A DNA stretch of 15,967 nt from an uncultured bacterium (GTDB lineage Bacteria > Bacillota > Clostridia > Oscillospirales > Butyricicoccaceae), in contig CAJMOV010000016.1 in NCBI GenBank assembly GCA_905215125.1, positions 1 through 15,967 on the forward strand, read 5' to 3'. Under the pieces are notes generated by a model. The model saw only the letters and a program-made list of their open reading frames with translations. It was not told the DNA's origin and did no database searches. How positions within the stretch are numbered: position 1 is the first letter of the stretch; each line of letters opens with the position of its first letter. This document shows, one piece after another, positions 1 through 7,279 of the stretch. A program made the translations under genes and the position numbers.

Positions 1-1
1 G

Positions 2-67
2 TTCATGATGCTGTATGACGTCAGTGAGGTTCTGGGGCAAGGCTTCAAGCCGGCGGGAGAGGAATAA
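2..67 (+). CDS. C-terminal end of an unidentified protein (partial)
   Basis: An open frame enters from the left edge and stops with TAA at 65-67, giving about 21 residues that end in GFKPAGEE. It is followed by a palindromic stretch and then by a strong intrinsic terminator, as expected for the last gene of a transcription unit. Too little protein is visible to name a family. The reading frame is chosen because it is the only plus-strand frame that stays open to a stop just ahead of the terminator. Confidence 0.5.
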   Translation, partial: FMMLYDVSEVLGQGFKPAGEE

Positions 68-74
68 ACGGGCG

Positions 75-88
75 CAGGACGCGTCCTG
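75..88. repeat. Perfect 14-bp palindrome
   Basis: CAGGACGCGTCCTG is its own reverse complement. It lies 7 nt after the stop of the first gene and ahead of the terminator. In RNA it could only form a hairpin with a shortened stem. It may be an mRNA 3' end structure or chance. No flanking T-tract is present, so I do not call it a terminator. Confidence 0.4.
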
Positions 89-112
89 GCCCGCCGGACG
101 GACAAATTCAAT

Positions 113-148
113 AAAAAAAAGCCCCTGCGGCGCCGCGGGGGCTTTTTT
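113..148. terminator. Bidirectional intrinsic terminator
   Basis: GCCCCTGCGGC (121-131) pairs with GCCGCGGGGGC (132-142), with one T-G pair. The arms are preceded by eight A (113-120) and followed by six T (143-148). It therefore ends transcription arriving from the plus-strand gene on the left and from the minus-strand genes on the right. The innermost bases must open to form a loop. Confidence 0.88.
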
Positions 149-160
149 ATGAAGGCAACG

Positions 161-250
161 TTATCTCTGCTCGTTCTGTTCGTTGTTGTTCTGGGTGTTT
201 TTGTCCTGCTTGTTCTGCTGGTTATTCTTATTGTGCTGATTGCTTTTCAT
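161..250 (-). CDS. 29-residue Asn/Gln-rich small peptide
   Basis: The minus strand encodes a 29-residue peptide beginning MKSNQHNKNNQQ and ending NNNEQNEQR, from ATG at 250-248 to TAA at 163-161. Asn and Gln make up more than half of the residues, the rest being mostly Lys, Glu, Asp and Arg, with no hydrophobic residue after Met1. A strong ribosome binding site, GAGGTG, sits 7 nt before the ATG, and the bidirectional terminator begins within 20 nt of the stop. These signals make it a convincing gene despite its size. Tiny, very hydrophilic Asn/Gln-rich proteins occur in spore-forming Firmicutes, including the gamma-type small acid-soluble spore proteins, so a spore or stress role is possible but is inference. 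It may be the last gene of the minus-strand operon or have its own promoter; I could not fix a promoter in the AT-rich 251-318 gap. Confidence 0.65.
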   Translation of the reverse strand: MKSNQHNKNNQQNKQDKNTQNNNEQNEQR

Positions 251-318
251 GTGTTTTCACCTCGCTTTGCCCATATTTTTGCCAAAACAAAGGGAGATAT
301 ACAAGAAAAATTTTCCGC

Positions 319-726
319 TTAATCCCAGCTCAGGGTCAAGCGGCCCGCCGCCTTTTTAAAGTGCAGAAACAGGAAGCAGCGCTCCCCTTTTTGAAGCTCT
401 ATCCTGCCGGTGGGGTGGCTTTCATCCAAAACGAGAAGGGGCATTTTGTGTCTGTCCTGGATTTCGACGCGCACACCGCCTTTGTCGACAGCGCTTTCCA
501 AGGCAAAAGTGAAGCTGCCGCCGCGCCGCAGGGGCAGGACGCGCCGCATTGTGCCGTTGCAGTAGGAAAAGCTGGCGGTACAGCGATCCCTTCGCATGGA
601 GCAAACGAAAAGAACCGCCGCCATGCACTGTGTCGCCGCATAGCCGTGGATATAGAGCTGCCAGATGATGAGACTGACGGCCAAGATGATCGAAACAGGG
701 AGAAAAAGGCTCAACCCGTCAGGCAT
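319..726 (-). CDS. Small single-pass membrane protein, unknown function
   Basis: The product is 135 residues. Residues 4-30 form one hydrophobic segment (LSLFLPVSIILAVSLIIWQL), which would anchor the protein in the membrane. The rest is a soluble domain of about 100 residues with alternating hydrophobic positions, suggesting beta strands, and several cysteines. The start is ATG at 726-724, which overlaps the TGA of the upstream lipoprotein gene (ATGCCTGA). This overlap implies translational coupling, so I prefer it to earlier in-frame codons that run back into the lipoprotein gene. I do not recognise a family. The overlap suggests the two proteins act together at the cell surface. Confidence 0.6.
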   Translation of the reverse strand: MPDGLSLFLPVSIILAVSLIIWQLYIHGYAATQCMAAVLFVCSMRRDRCTASFSYCNGTMRRVLPLRRGGSFTFALESAVDKGGVRVEIQDRHKMPLLVLDESHPTGRIELQKGERCFLFLHFKKAAGRLTLSWD

Positions 727-1075
727 TGTCGACGACCTCACCGTTTTCATCCAGTAGGTAAATGGCGTACACGGTTCCCAGCTGCAGGGGATAGGACTCC
801 ATGACACTGCCGTCGAAAACGACGCGGATGCTGTCACCTACAGCGACGTCCGGCGCGCCGGAAGCGGAAACGACATTGAGCGGTACCGTAACCTCGCTGC
901 CGGCGGAAATGCTGCCGCTCTCACACGATGTACACTCGACAGAGAGACCGCCGTCCAGGATATCCAGCACGACGGCGTCAAAATAGTCCTGACCGTTGAC
1001 ATCTGTATCCTGGCCGCCGCACGCGGCAAGCAGGAACAGAAAAAGTGCGGAAAACAGGCAAAAGGTCTTTTTCAA
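719..1075 (-). CDS. Small secreted lipoprotein
   Basis: The product is 118 residues with a classical lipoprotein signal: MKK, a hydrophobic stretch, then LAAC with the lipidated cysteine at residue 19 followed by GG. The mature part (about 100 residues) is acidic and rich in Val, Gly and Ser, with patterns such as VGDSIRVVFDG and MESYPLQLGTVYAIYL. This resembles the small OB- or beta-barrel-like DUF3221-type lipoproteins of Firmicutes; that assignment is tentative. The start codon is TTG (1075-1073), supported by an AGGAGG ribosome binding site at 1085-1090, 9 nt upstream. It overlaps the following membrane-protein gene by 8 nt and lies 65 nt downstream of the XRE regulator gene on the same strand, with no terminator between. 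Confidence 0.75.
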   Translation of the reverse strand: MKKTFCLFSALFLFLLAACGGQDTDVNGQDYFDAVVLDILDGGLSVECTSCESGSISAGSEVTVPLNVVSASGAPDVAVGDSIRVVFDGSVMESYPLQLGTVYAIYLLDENGEVVDNA

Positions 1076-1140
1076 TGGCAGCTCCCTCCTGAAGGTTGAT
1101 GCTGTTGAGACGGTGGAGACCCATGAAAGGTTCCGCTACG

Positions 1141-1749
1141 TCAGGATGGGACGGGGCCCAGACCCAGCGCGCCGCACAGGAAAAAGAAGACCGCAACTGC
1201 AAGCGGCACCAGCAGCAGCCCCGCGCCGACGACGGCCGATTGCAGGCAGGGCAGGCCGCGGATTTTGCGCACAAGGGCATAAAGCAGTACAGCGGCCACG
1301 GAAAACAGGCAGAACAGGGGGAGAAAAACAAGCCCGAGCGTCAGGAATAAAGCCCCTGCGTCGATAAGCCCCGAGCTGATGTTTTCCGCCAGCAGCAGGG
1401 AGGACAGAAGGACAAAGACGAAAATGAGGATGAGACAAAGCGCCTTGCGTTCCCGCCGGCGCTGCCGCGCGGCCAGGTCAAGGGCATTGAGAATGGCTTC
1501 TGACGCTTGGACGCCGGTTACAGCGGGAGAATACATTTTTTCTGACTTCATAATTTCCATTACGCTGACACCCAGAGCCCGCGCCAGCGGCTCGATGGTA
1601 CCTATATCAGGGAAGCAAAGCCCCCGCTCCCATTTGCTGACGGCCTTGTCGGTCACCCCAAGGGCCCGGCCAAGCTGAGCCTGTGTCAGCCCCTTTTCTT
1701 TGCGCAGCGCAGCGATAAAGGCGCCGAATCTATTGGCATCCGTTGTCAA
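1141..1749 (-). CDS. XRE-family regulator with C-terminal membrane segments
   Basis: The N-terminal ~65 residues are a Cro/CI-type helix-turn-helix DNA-binding domain, with the typical run LTQAQLGRALGVTDKAVSKW followed by ERG, FPDIGTIEPLA and ALGVSVMEIM. After a basic linker (RQRRRERK), the C-terminal half has about four hydrophobic segments, so the regulator is probably membrane-anchored. HTH proteins of this layout are common in Clostridia. I place the start at TTG 1749-1747 (202 residues). GAAAGGAG lies just upstream, though the spacing is only 3 nt, and a promoter at 1768-1796 would put the transcription start near 1761. That is downstream of the only earlier in-frame start (GTG at 1776). 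Its probable targets are its own operon or the lipoprotein and membrane-protein genes that follow; this is inference. Confidence 0.8.
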   Translation of the reverse strand: MTTDANRFGAFIAALRKEKGLTQAQLGRALGVTDKAVSKWERGLCFPDIGTIEPLARALGVSVMEIMKSEKMYSPAVTGVQASEAILNALDLAARQRRRERKALCLILIFVFVLLSSLLLAENISSGLIDAGALFLTLGLVFLPLFCLFSVAAVLLYALVRKIRGLPCLQSAVVGAGLLLVPLAVAVFFFLCGALGLGPVPS

Positions 1750-1767
1750 CCACTCCTTTCGCCTTTC

Positions 1768-1796
1768 AGCATACACCGCGGCGGGTAAAGATGCAA
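1768..1796 (-). promoter_or_regulatory. SigA-type promoter for the minus-strand operon
   Basis: On the minus strand, TTGCAT (1796-1791) and TATGCT (1773-1768) are separated by 17 nt. Transcription would start near 1761, giving a very short leader before the XRE gene. This placement rules out the GTG at 1776 as the start of that gene. Confidence 0.55.
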
Positions 1797-1874
1797 CCGA
1801 CCAGCGGTAGAATGGCGCGCTGTGCGCATCGACCGCCGGTTTACCCTGTCAGTGCGCCCGCAGCGCTGCAAGTG

Positions 1875-1903
1875 TTGTGCTTTACAGGGAAATATGATAA
1901 AAT
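1875..1903 (+). promoter_or_regulatory. SigA-type promoter for yebC
   Basis: TTGTGC (1875-1880) and TAAAAT (1898-1903) are separated by 17 nt, in an AT-rich pocket of an otherwise GC-rich region and about 48 nt before the yebC start. It faces away from the minus-strand promoter at 1768-1796. It is the best candidate for the whole run from yebC to kamC, in which I see no further terminator. Confidence 0.6.
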
Positions 1904-1950
1904 ATTATGAAACGATTTTCCACATTTTCAATACGGAGGCTGTATTATCT

Positions 1951-2682
1951 ATGTCCGGACATTCCAAATGGCATAACATTGCCCGTAAAAAGGGCCTGGT
2001 CGACCAGAAGCGCGCCAAGGTCTTTACCCGCTACGCACGCGAAATGGCCATCGCCATCCGCGAAGGCGGCGCCGACCCGACCAGCAACTCCAAGCTGAAA
2101 GATATTATTTCCAAGGCCAAGGGCGACAATGTGCCCAACGACAACATCAACCGCATCCTGCAAAAATACCAGGGCGGCGCCCAGGCGGAAAATTATGAGC
2201 ACATCAATTATGAAGGCTACGGCCCGGCCGGCGTTGCCGTCATCGTCGAAACCATCACCGACAACCGCAACCGCACCGTGTCGGAAATGCGCCATTACTT
2301 CGACAAATACGGCGGCAACATGGGGGCGGCCGGCTGCGTGTCGTGGCAGTTTGACCAGAAGGGCGTCCTTGTCGTCGAAGCGGAGGAGCGCGACGAAGAG
2401 GAGGTCATGATGCAGGCGCTGGACGCCGGCGCCAGTGACTTTGACGCCGACGGAGATGTTTTTGAAATTTACACCGATCCCAATGACCTGGAAAAGGTCA
2501 GGGATGCGCTGGCCGCGCAGGGCTTCGCCTTCCTGGAGGCCGAGGTGCAGATGGTCCCGCAGAATTATATCACCCTGACAAATGAGGACGATATTAAAAA
2601 TATGAACAAGCTGCTGGAAATGATGGACGGCAACGACGACGTCCAGAATGTCTGGCACAACTGGGAAAACGCCGACGAGTAA
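1951..2682 (+). CDS. yebC: YebC/PmpR family protein
   Basis: The 243-residue product starts with the family signature MSGHSKWHNI, followed by KRAKVFTRYAREM, and has the usual three-domain length of about 240-250 residues. The motifs DNINRILQK and a conserved acidic C-terminal half ending in DDVQNVWHNW also fit. The family was long annotated as a DNA-binding transcriptional regulator; more recent work links members to ribosomes and translation of difficult sequences. The open frame extends upstream to 1822, but the family start coincides with ATG at 1951, which has GGAGG at 1935-1939 (spacing 11). It begins the housekeeping run with lepA 27 nt downstream. Confidence 0.95.
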   Translation: MSGHSKWHNIARKKGLVDQKRAKVFTRYAREMAIAIREGGADPTSNSKLKDIISKAKGDNVPNDNINRILQKYQGGAQAENYEHINYEGYGPAGVAVIVETITDNRNRTVSEMRHYFDKYGGNMGAAGCVSWQFDQKGVLVVEAEERDEEEVMMQALDAGASDFDADGDVFEIYTDPNDLEKVRDALAAQGFAFLEAEVQMVPQNYITLTNEDDIKNMNKLLEMMDGNDDVQNVWHNWENADE

Positions 2683-2709
2683 TCCCACGGAAAAGGAGCA
2701 GTCTTGCCC

Positions 2710-4518
2710 ATGACCGATCAATCGAAAATCCGCAATTTTTCCATTGTCGCCCATATTGATCACGGCAAATCGACGCTGGCCGACCGCCTGCTGCAAATGT
2801 GCAACGCTGTCAGCGAGCGGGAGATGACCTCTCAGCTTCTGGACAACATGGAGCTGGAGCAGGAGCGCGGCATCACCATCAAGGCGCGCGCCGTGCTTTT
2901 GGAGTATGATGCAATGGACGGCCAGCGCTACCGTCTCAACCTCATCGATACGCCGGGCCATGTCGACTTCAATTACGAGGTCTCCCGTTCCCTCGCCGCC
3001 TGCGAGGGGGCTGTTTTGGTCGTTGACGCCGCCCAGGGCATTGAAGCGCAGACATTGGCCAATACCTATCTCGCTTTGGAAAACGACCTGGAAATTGTCC
3101 CGGTTATCAATAAAATCGACCTGCCTTCGGCCGATCCCAAGCACGCCAAGGAGGAAATCGAGGAAATCATCGGCATCCCCGCCATGGACGCGCCGGAGGT
3201 GTCCGCCAAGCAGGGCATCAACATCCGCGACGTTTTGGAGCGTATTGTCTCCGACGTGCCGCCGCCGGGCAAGGGACGGGACGACTGCGCCCGCGCTCTG
3301 ATTTTCGACAGCCAGTACGACCCGTACCGCGGCGTCATCGTCTATGTCCGTGTGTTTGACGGCGAATTTCGCCCCGGCATGAAAATCCGTATGATGGCCA
3401 CAGGGGCCGAGTTCCAGATCGTCGAGACGGGCTATCTGCGCCCGCTCGGTCTCGAGCCGTGTGAGGGGCTGTCGGCAGGCGAGGTCGGATACATCACGGC
3501 GTCCATCAAAAGCGTGGGCGACACCCGCGTGGGCGACACCGTCACCACGCTGGAAAAGCCGGCAAGGGAAGCGCTGCACGGCTACCGCAAGGTACAGCCC
3601 ATGGTTTTTTCCGGCCTGTACCCCGCCGACGGCAAGAAGTACCCTGACCTGCGCGACGCGCTGGAGAAGCTGCAGCTCAACGACGCCTCCCTGACCTATG
3701 AGCCGGAAAGCTCGGCCGCGCTTGGCTTTGGCTTCCGCTGCGGCTTTTTGGGCCTTTTACACCTGGAAATCATCCAGGAGCGGCTGGAAAGGGAATACGA
3801 CCTGGATCTCATCACGACAGCGCCCAGTGTTATTTACCACGTTAAAATGATGAGTGGAGAAGAGCTGGTCATTGACAATCCCCTCAATTTCCCCAACCCG
3901 GGCGAAATCGAGTATGCCGAGGAGCCCATTGTCAAGGCCAGCATTATCACCCCGTCGGAATACGTCGGCAATCTGATGGAGCTGTGCCAGAACCGCCGCG
4001 GCGTGTACAAGGACATGAAGTATATCGACACCAACCGCGTCGAGCTGCACTATGAGCTGCCGCTTAACGAGATCATCTATGACTTTTTCGATGCGCTCAA
4101 ATCCCGCACGCGCGGCTATGCCTCTCTGGATTATGAGCTTCTGGGGTATCAGCGGTCCAAGCTGGTCAAGCTGGATATCCTGCTCAACGGCACCGTCGTC
4201 GACGCGCTTTCGTTTATTGTACACGTCGACAAGGCGTATGAGCGCGCGCGCCGCATTGTGGAAAAGCTCAAGGACAACATCCCGCGGCAGATGTTTGAAA
4301 TCCCTATCCAGGGGGCCATCGGCGGCAAAATCATCGCCCGCGAGACGGTCAAGGCCCTCCGCAAGGACGTTTTGGCCAAATGCTATGGCGGCGATATCAC
4401 CCGCAAAAAGAAGCTGCTGGAAAAGCAGAAGGAAGGCAAAAAGCGTATGCGCTCGCTCGGCACCGTCGAAGTCCCGCAGGAAGCCTTTATGGCTGTGCTG
4501 CGCCTGGACGAAGACTAA
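2710..4518 (+). CDS. lepA: Elongation factor 4 (LepA), ribosome-associated GTPase
   Basis: The 602-residue product has all LepA domains. The GTPase motifs are visible near the N-terminus: AHIDHGKST (G1), RGITI (G2), DTPGH (G3), NKID (G4) and SAK (G5). Beta-barrel and EF-G-like domains follow (GFRCGFLGLLHLEI is characteristic), then the LepA-specific C-terminal domain with KKKLLEKQKEGKKRMR. LepA binds elongating or initiating ribosomes and is thought to remodel stalled complexes. A TTG two codons upstream (2704) is an alternative start closer to the GGAG at 2695-2698 (spacing 5, against 11 for the ATG). It lies 27 nt after yebC and 42 nt before hemW, an order found in many Firmicutes. Confidence 0.97.
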   Translation: MTDQSKIRNFSIVAHIDHGKSTLADRLLQMCNAVSEREMTSQLLDNMELEQERGITIKARAVLLEYDAMDGQRYRLNLIDTPGHVDFNYEVSRSLAACEGAVLVVDAAQGIEAQTLANTYLALENDLEIVPVINKIDLPSADPKHAKEEIEEIIGIPAMDAPEVSAKQGINIRDVLERIVSDVPPPGKGRDDCARALIFDSQYDPYRGVIVYVRVFDGEFRPGMKIRMMATGAEFQIVETGYLRPLGLEPCEGLSAGEVGYITASIKSVGDTRVGDTVTTLEKPAREALHGYRKVQPMVFSGLYPADGKKYPDLRDALEKLQLNDASLTYEPESSAALGFGFRCGFLGLLHLEIIQERLEREYDLDLITTAPSVIYHVKMMSGEELVIDNPLNFPNPGEIEYAEEPIVKASIITPSEYVGNLMELCQNRRGVYKDMKYIDTNRVELHYELPLNEIIYDFFDALKSRTRGYASLDYELLGYQRSKLVKLDILLNGTVVDALSFIVHVDKAYERARRIVEKLKDNIPRQMFEIPIQGAIGGKIIARETVKALRKDVLAKCYGGDITRKKKLLEKQKEGKKRMRSLGTVEVPQEAFMAVLRLDED

Positions 4519-4523
4519 CAGCC

Positions 4524-4539
4524 CGCCCCTGTCGGGGCG
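4524..4539 (+). other. Small intercistronic hairpin between lepA and hemW
   Basis: CGCCCC (4524-4529) and GGGGCG (4534-4539) form a 6-bp stem with a TGTC loop. No T-tract follows, so it is not a complete intrinsic terminator. It might slow 3' exonucleases or partly attenuate transcription between lepA and hemW. Confidence 0.4.
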
Positions 4540-4560
4540 TCAACGAAAGAAGGCCACCCC

Positions 4561-5694
4561 ATGCTGGGTATTTATATTCACATCCCCTTTTGCCGGAAAA
4601 AGTGCGCGTACTGCGACTTTTGCTCGACGAGCGCCTTTGATGAAAAGACGCTGGATCGCTATGTACAGGCGCTGACGGCCCAGTTTGACGATTTTTTTAT
4701 CAAAGGGGGTCGATACGAAGCGGACACCGTCTATTTCGGCGGCGGCACCCCGTCGGTGCTCGGGGGGAAGCGTATCGCCCATATGCTCAAAGAGCTGGAA
4801 AGGCGCGTCGTCCTCAAGCATCCGGAAATCACAGTGGAAGTCAACCCGGAAAGCTGCGATAAGCGCCTGTTCAAAGCGTTGCGCGCCGCGGGGGTTAACC
4901 GCATCTCCATGGGGGTGCAGTCAGCCGACGATGATGAGCTGAAGGCCCTCGGGCGGCTGCACAGCTTTGCCCAAGCGGCTGAAGCGGCGGAGCTTTGCAA
5001 AAAGTACTGCACGGATAACCTGTCCGTCGACCTGATGTACGGCCTGCCGGGGCAGACGATGGACGGGCTTTCCCATTCCGTCGACGCGCTGATCGGCCTT
5101 GAGCCCCAGCATATTTCCTGTTACGCCCTCAAGGTGGAGGAAGGGACCCCCATGGCCAAAGCCCGCGTCGTCCAGCCCGACGATGACGAGCAGGCCGATA
5201 TGTATCTTTTCCTTGTGGATCGGCTGAGAGAAAAGGGATTCGAGCAATACGAGATTTCCAATTTCGCGCGCGCCGGCAGGGCTTCCCGCCATAACAGCAA
5301 GTATTGGGATCTCAGCGAATATATTGGCTTTGGATGCGCCGCGCACAGCTTTTATGGGGGCAAGCGCTTCAGCTTCACCCGCGATATTGCGGGTTTTATG
5401 GAGGGGGCGCTGGGAAAAGCGCCCATCATCGAGCAGGCGGATGAGCTTGCCTTTGGCAACCGCAACGGCGAATACGTCATGCTCAAGCTGCGCACCAGCG
5501 CCGGCATTGATGAGGATGAATTTTACAAGCGCTTTCATATGGACTTCGCCCCTTATGCCAGAAGGTTGGAAAAGTTTGTTGCGACAGGGCACGCCGAATA
5601 TCGCGGCGGCGCGTGGCGGCTGACGCCTAAGGGTTTTTTGGTGTCCAACGCCATTTTGGGGGAAGTGCTTGAAGGTCTGGGGGAAGACGAATAA
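4561..5694 (+). CDS. hemW: HemW, radical SAM haem chaperone
   Basis: The 377-residue protein starts MLGIYIHIPFCRKKCAYCDF, with the radical SAM CxxxCxxC motif at C11, C15 and C18 and a further cysteine at 21. The YFGGGTPS motif near residues 59-66 and the NPES and NRISMGVQS segments are typical of the HemN/HemW family. HemW is usually annotated as oxygen-independent coproporphyrinogen oxidase. However, this shorter form, next to lepA, matches HemW, which binds and delivers haem and lacks proven oxidase activity. An AAGAAGG ribosome binding site precedes the ATG. It continues the lepA transcription unit and is followed after 21 nt by the acetyltransferase gene. Confidence 0.93.
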   Translation: MLGIYIHIPFCRKKCAYCDFCSTSAFDEKTLDRYVQALTAQFDDFFIKGGRYEADTVYFGGGTPSVLGGKRIAHMLKELERRVVLKHPEITVEVNPESCDKRLFKALRAAGVNRISMGVQSADDDELKALGRLHSFAQAAEAAELCKKYCTDNLSVDLMYGLPGQTMDGLSHSVDALIGLEPQHISCYALKVEEGTPMAKARVVQPDDDEQADMYLFLVDRLREKGFEQYEISNFARAGRASRHNSKYWDLSEYIGFGCAAHSFYGGKRFSFTRDIAGFMEGALGKAPIIEQADELAFGNRNGEYVMLKLRTSAGIDEDEFYKRFHMDFAPYARRLEKFVATGHAEYRGGAWRLTPKGFLVSNAILGEVLEGLGEDE

Positions 5695-5715
5695 TCTGAA
5701 AAGGAGAATGTCGGG

Positions 5716-6288
5716 ATGCAGCATGTCGGCACGCAGACGCTGGAAACGCCCCGCCTGACCCTGCGCCGCTTTACACGGCAGGACGCGCCCGCTATGTATA
5801 GCGGCTGGGCGGCGGATCCCGAGGTGACGAGGTATGTTTCCTGGCCGGCCCACAAGGACATCGGCGTCACCGCGGCGCTGCTCGAGCTGTGGGAAGAAGC
5901 GTACCGGCTGGACAGCGAATACAACTGGTGCATTGTGCTGGGGGGAAGCCCCATCGGCTCTGTCGGCCTGGTTGATGTTGATGGAAAGCTGCGCAAGGCG
6001 TATTTGGGCTATGTCCTCGCTCGTCCGTATTGGGGGCGGGGCATTGCCACTGAAGCTGCGGCCGCCGTCCTTGACTATTCTTTTTTCAAGGCAGGATTTC
6101 ACCGCATTGCAGCCATTCACAATCCGGATAATCTGGCTTCGGGCGCTGTTATGCGCAAGCTGGGCATGCAGCGGGAAGGGCGCATACGCGGGGCTTTCAT
6201 GGACAATCAGGGGCGGTATATCGACGTAGAGCAGTACGCCATCCTGAGCAGGGAGTGGAAGGAGAGGCGCCATGCTTTCATTGGCTGA
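5716..6288 (+). CDS. GNAT acetyltransferase, RimJ/RimL type
   Basis: The 190-residue protein has the GNAT fold layout of the Acetyltransf_3 (RimJ/RimL) branch. It has an N-terminal ETPRLTLRRFTRQDA strand, a central LGYVLARPYWGRGIATEAAAA acetyl-CoA-binding motif (R/QxxGxG/A type), then HNPDNLASGAVMRKLGMQREG. The substrate, perhaps a protein N-terminus or a small amine, cannot be told from sequence. AAAAGGAG at about 5700-5707 supports the ATG. Its 3' end overlaps kamB by 17 nt, so it is co-translated with the aminomutase repair pair, but a functional link to lysine metabolism is unproven. Confidence 0.87.
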   Translation: MQHVGTQTLETPRLTLRRFTRQDAPAMYSGWAADPEVTRYVSWPAHKDIGVTAALLELWEEAYRLDSEYNWCIVLGGSPIGSVGLVDVDGKLRKAYLGYVLARPYWGRGIATEAAAAVLDYSFFKAGFHRIAAIHNPDNLASGAVMRKLGMQREGRIRGAFMDNQGRYIDVEQYAILSREWKERRHAFIG

Positions 6289-7279
6289 TCTGGCGGCTAG
6301 GCATCGCGCGCTGTCCATTATCGGCATGTGTAAAAACGCCGGGAAGACGACGGTGCTGGGCGCTTTGCTCGGCCCGCCGGAACGGGCGGGAGAGGGACTG
6401 GCGCTGACCTCCATCGGCCGTGACGGCGAAAGCAGGGACGTCGTTACCGATACGCCAAAGCCGCCTGTCTATATCGGCAGAGGGGCCCTGATCGCCACGG
6501 CGGAGGGCCTTTTGCCCATGTGCGACGCAACGCGGGAAATTGTCGGCGCCACCGGTATCCACACTCCGATGGGAGAGGTCGTTATTTTCCGCGCCCTGTC
6601 AGACGGGTATGTGCAGTTGGGCGGGCCCTCGATGAACAGCCAGCTTGCCTGGCTGCGCGAGCGCTTTTTCGTGCTGGGCGCGCGGCGCGTCGTCATCGAT
6701 GGGGCGGCAGGACGGCGCAGCCTGTGCTCCCGCGCCGTGGCAGAGAGTACCATTTTGTGTGTCGGGGCGTCTTACCATCGCGATATGGGCGTCGTCGTAC
6801 AGGACGCCGCTCATGTCTGCGGGCTTTTGTCGCTGCCGGCGCTGGAGCATGAGCAGATGGAGCGGCTGCCGGTTGACGCGCGGTATGCCCTTCTGCGCCC
6901 CGGTGGGGATGTCGTGGTATGGGAAGGCGGCGATATGGCGCTTTGGCTCAAGCGGATGGGCGGGCGCGGCGTTTTAGCGGCCGGCGGAGCGGTGACCGAC
7001 GCGCTGCCGGGCGGGATAATGCGGTCGGGCATCCGCCCCGAGGGGCTGACGCTCGTTGCGGGGGACGCATCCAAGCTGCTGCTGACGCGCCGGGCTATGG
7101 AAGGCTGGATCAGACGCGGGGGAAGGATGGCTGTCCGCGACACTGTTGAGCTGGCGGCCGTTACCATCAACCCGGTCTCGGCCTATGGATGGCGTTTTGA
7201 TACGCGCCAGTTTCTGGAGACAATGGCGGCGGCCGTCGCCGTCCCTGTCGTCGACGTGATGGGAGGATACCATGCTTGA
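6272..7279 (+). CDS. kamB: KamB-like P-loop protein, probable lysine 5,6-aminomutase reactivase subunit
   Basis: The 335-residue protein has a Walker A loop, GMCKNAGKTT, at residues 18-27. It is rich in Gly, Arg and Val and lacks membrane segments. It immediately precedes and overlaps (8 nt) a MutS-like ATPase gene. This pair is a known companion of B12-dependent aminomutase genes in amino-acid fermenters, where it is called KamB and KamC. B12 mutases are inactivated when adenosylcobalamin is damaged and need ATP-driven cofactor exchange, so a reactivation role is likely; I recall this name from family annotation rather than from biochemistry. The start at 6272 has a GGAGAGG ribosome binding site and overlaps the acetyltransferase gene. 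Unlike the catalytic genes, it lies upstream of the lysine riboswitch. Confidence 0.72.
   Translation: MLSLADLAARHRALSIIGMCKNAGKTTVLGALLGPPERAGEGLALTSIGRDGESRDVVTDTPKPPVYIGRGALIATAEGLLPMCDATREIVGATGIHTPMGEVVIFRALSDGYVQLGGPSMNSQLAWLRERFFVLGARRVVIDGAAGRRSLCSRAVAESTILCVGASYHRDMGVVVQDAAHVCGLLSLPALEHEQMERLPVDARYALLRPGGDVVVWEGGDMALWLKRMGGRGVLAAGGAVTDALPGGIMRSGIRPEGLTLVAGDASKLLLTRRAMEGWIRRGGRMAVRDTVELAAVTINPVSAYGWRFDTRQFLETMAAAVAVPVVDVMGGYHA

Noticed and set aside
149..322. Plus-strand frame for a 57-residue, very hydrophobic Leu/Val-rich peptide
   Set aside because: Its ATG begins in the terminator T-run and has no ribosome binding site. The Leu/Val content is the mirror of Asn/Gln codons (AAC, CAG) of the minus-strand small gene, which has a good ribosome binding site.
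1945..3579. 544-residue minus-strand open frame opposite yebC and lepA
   Set aside because: It is antisense to two clear conserved genes. Long antisense frames are common in GC-rich DNA, and its composition shows no recognisable family.
4524..4539. Terminator between lepA and hemW
   Set aside because: The hairpin is short and no T-tract follows, so it is listed only as an intercistronic hairpin.
4921..6414. 497-residue minus-strand open frame opposite hemW and the acetyltransferase gene
   Set aside because: It covers two well-supported plus-strand genes and has no recognisable motif; a codon-usage shadow.
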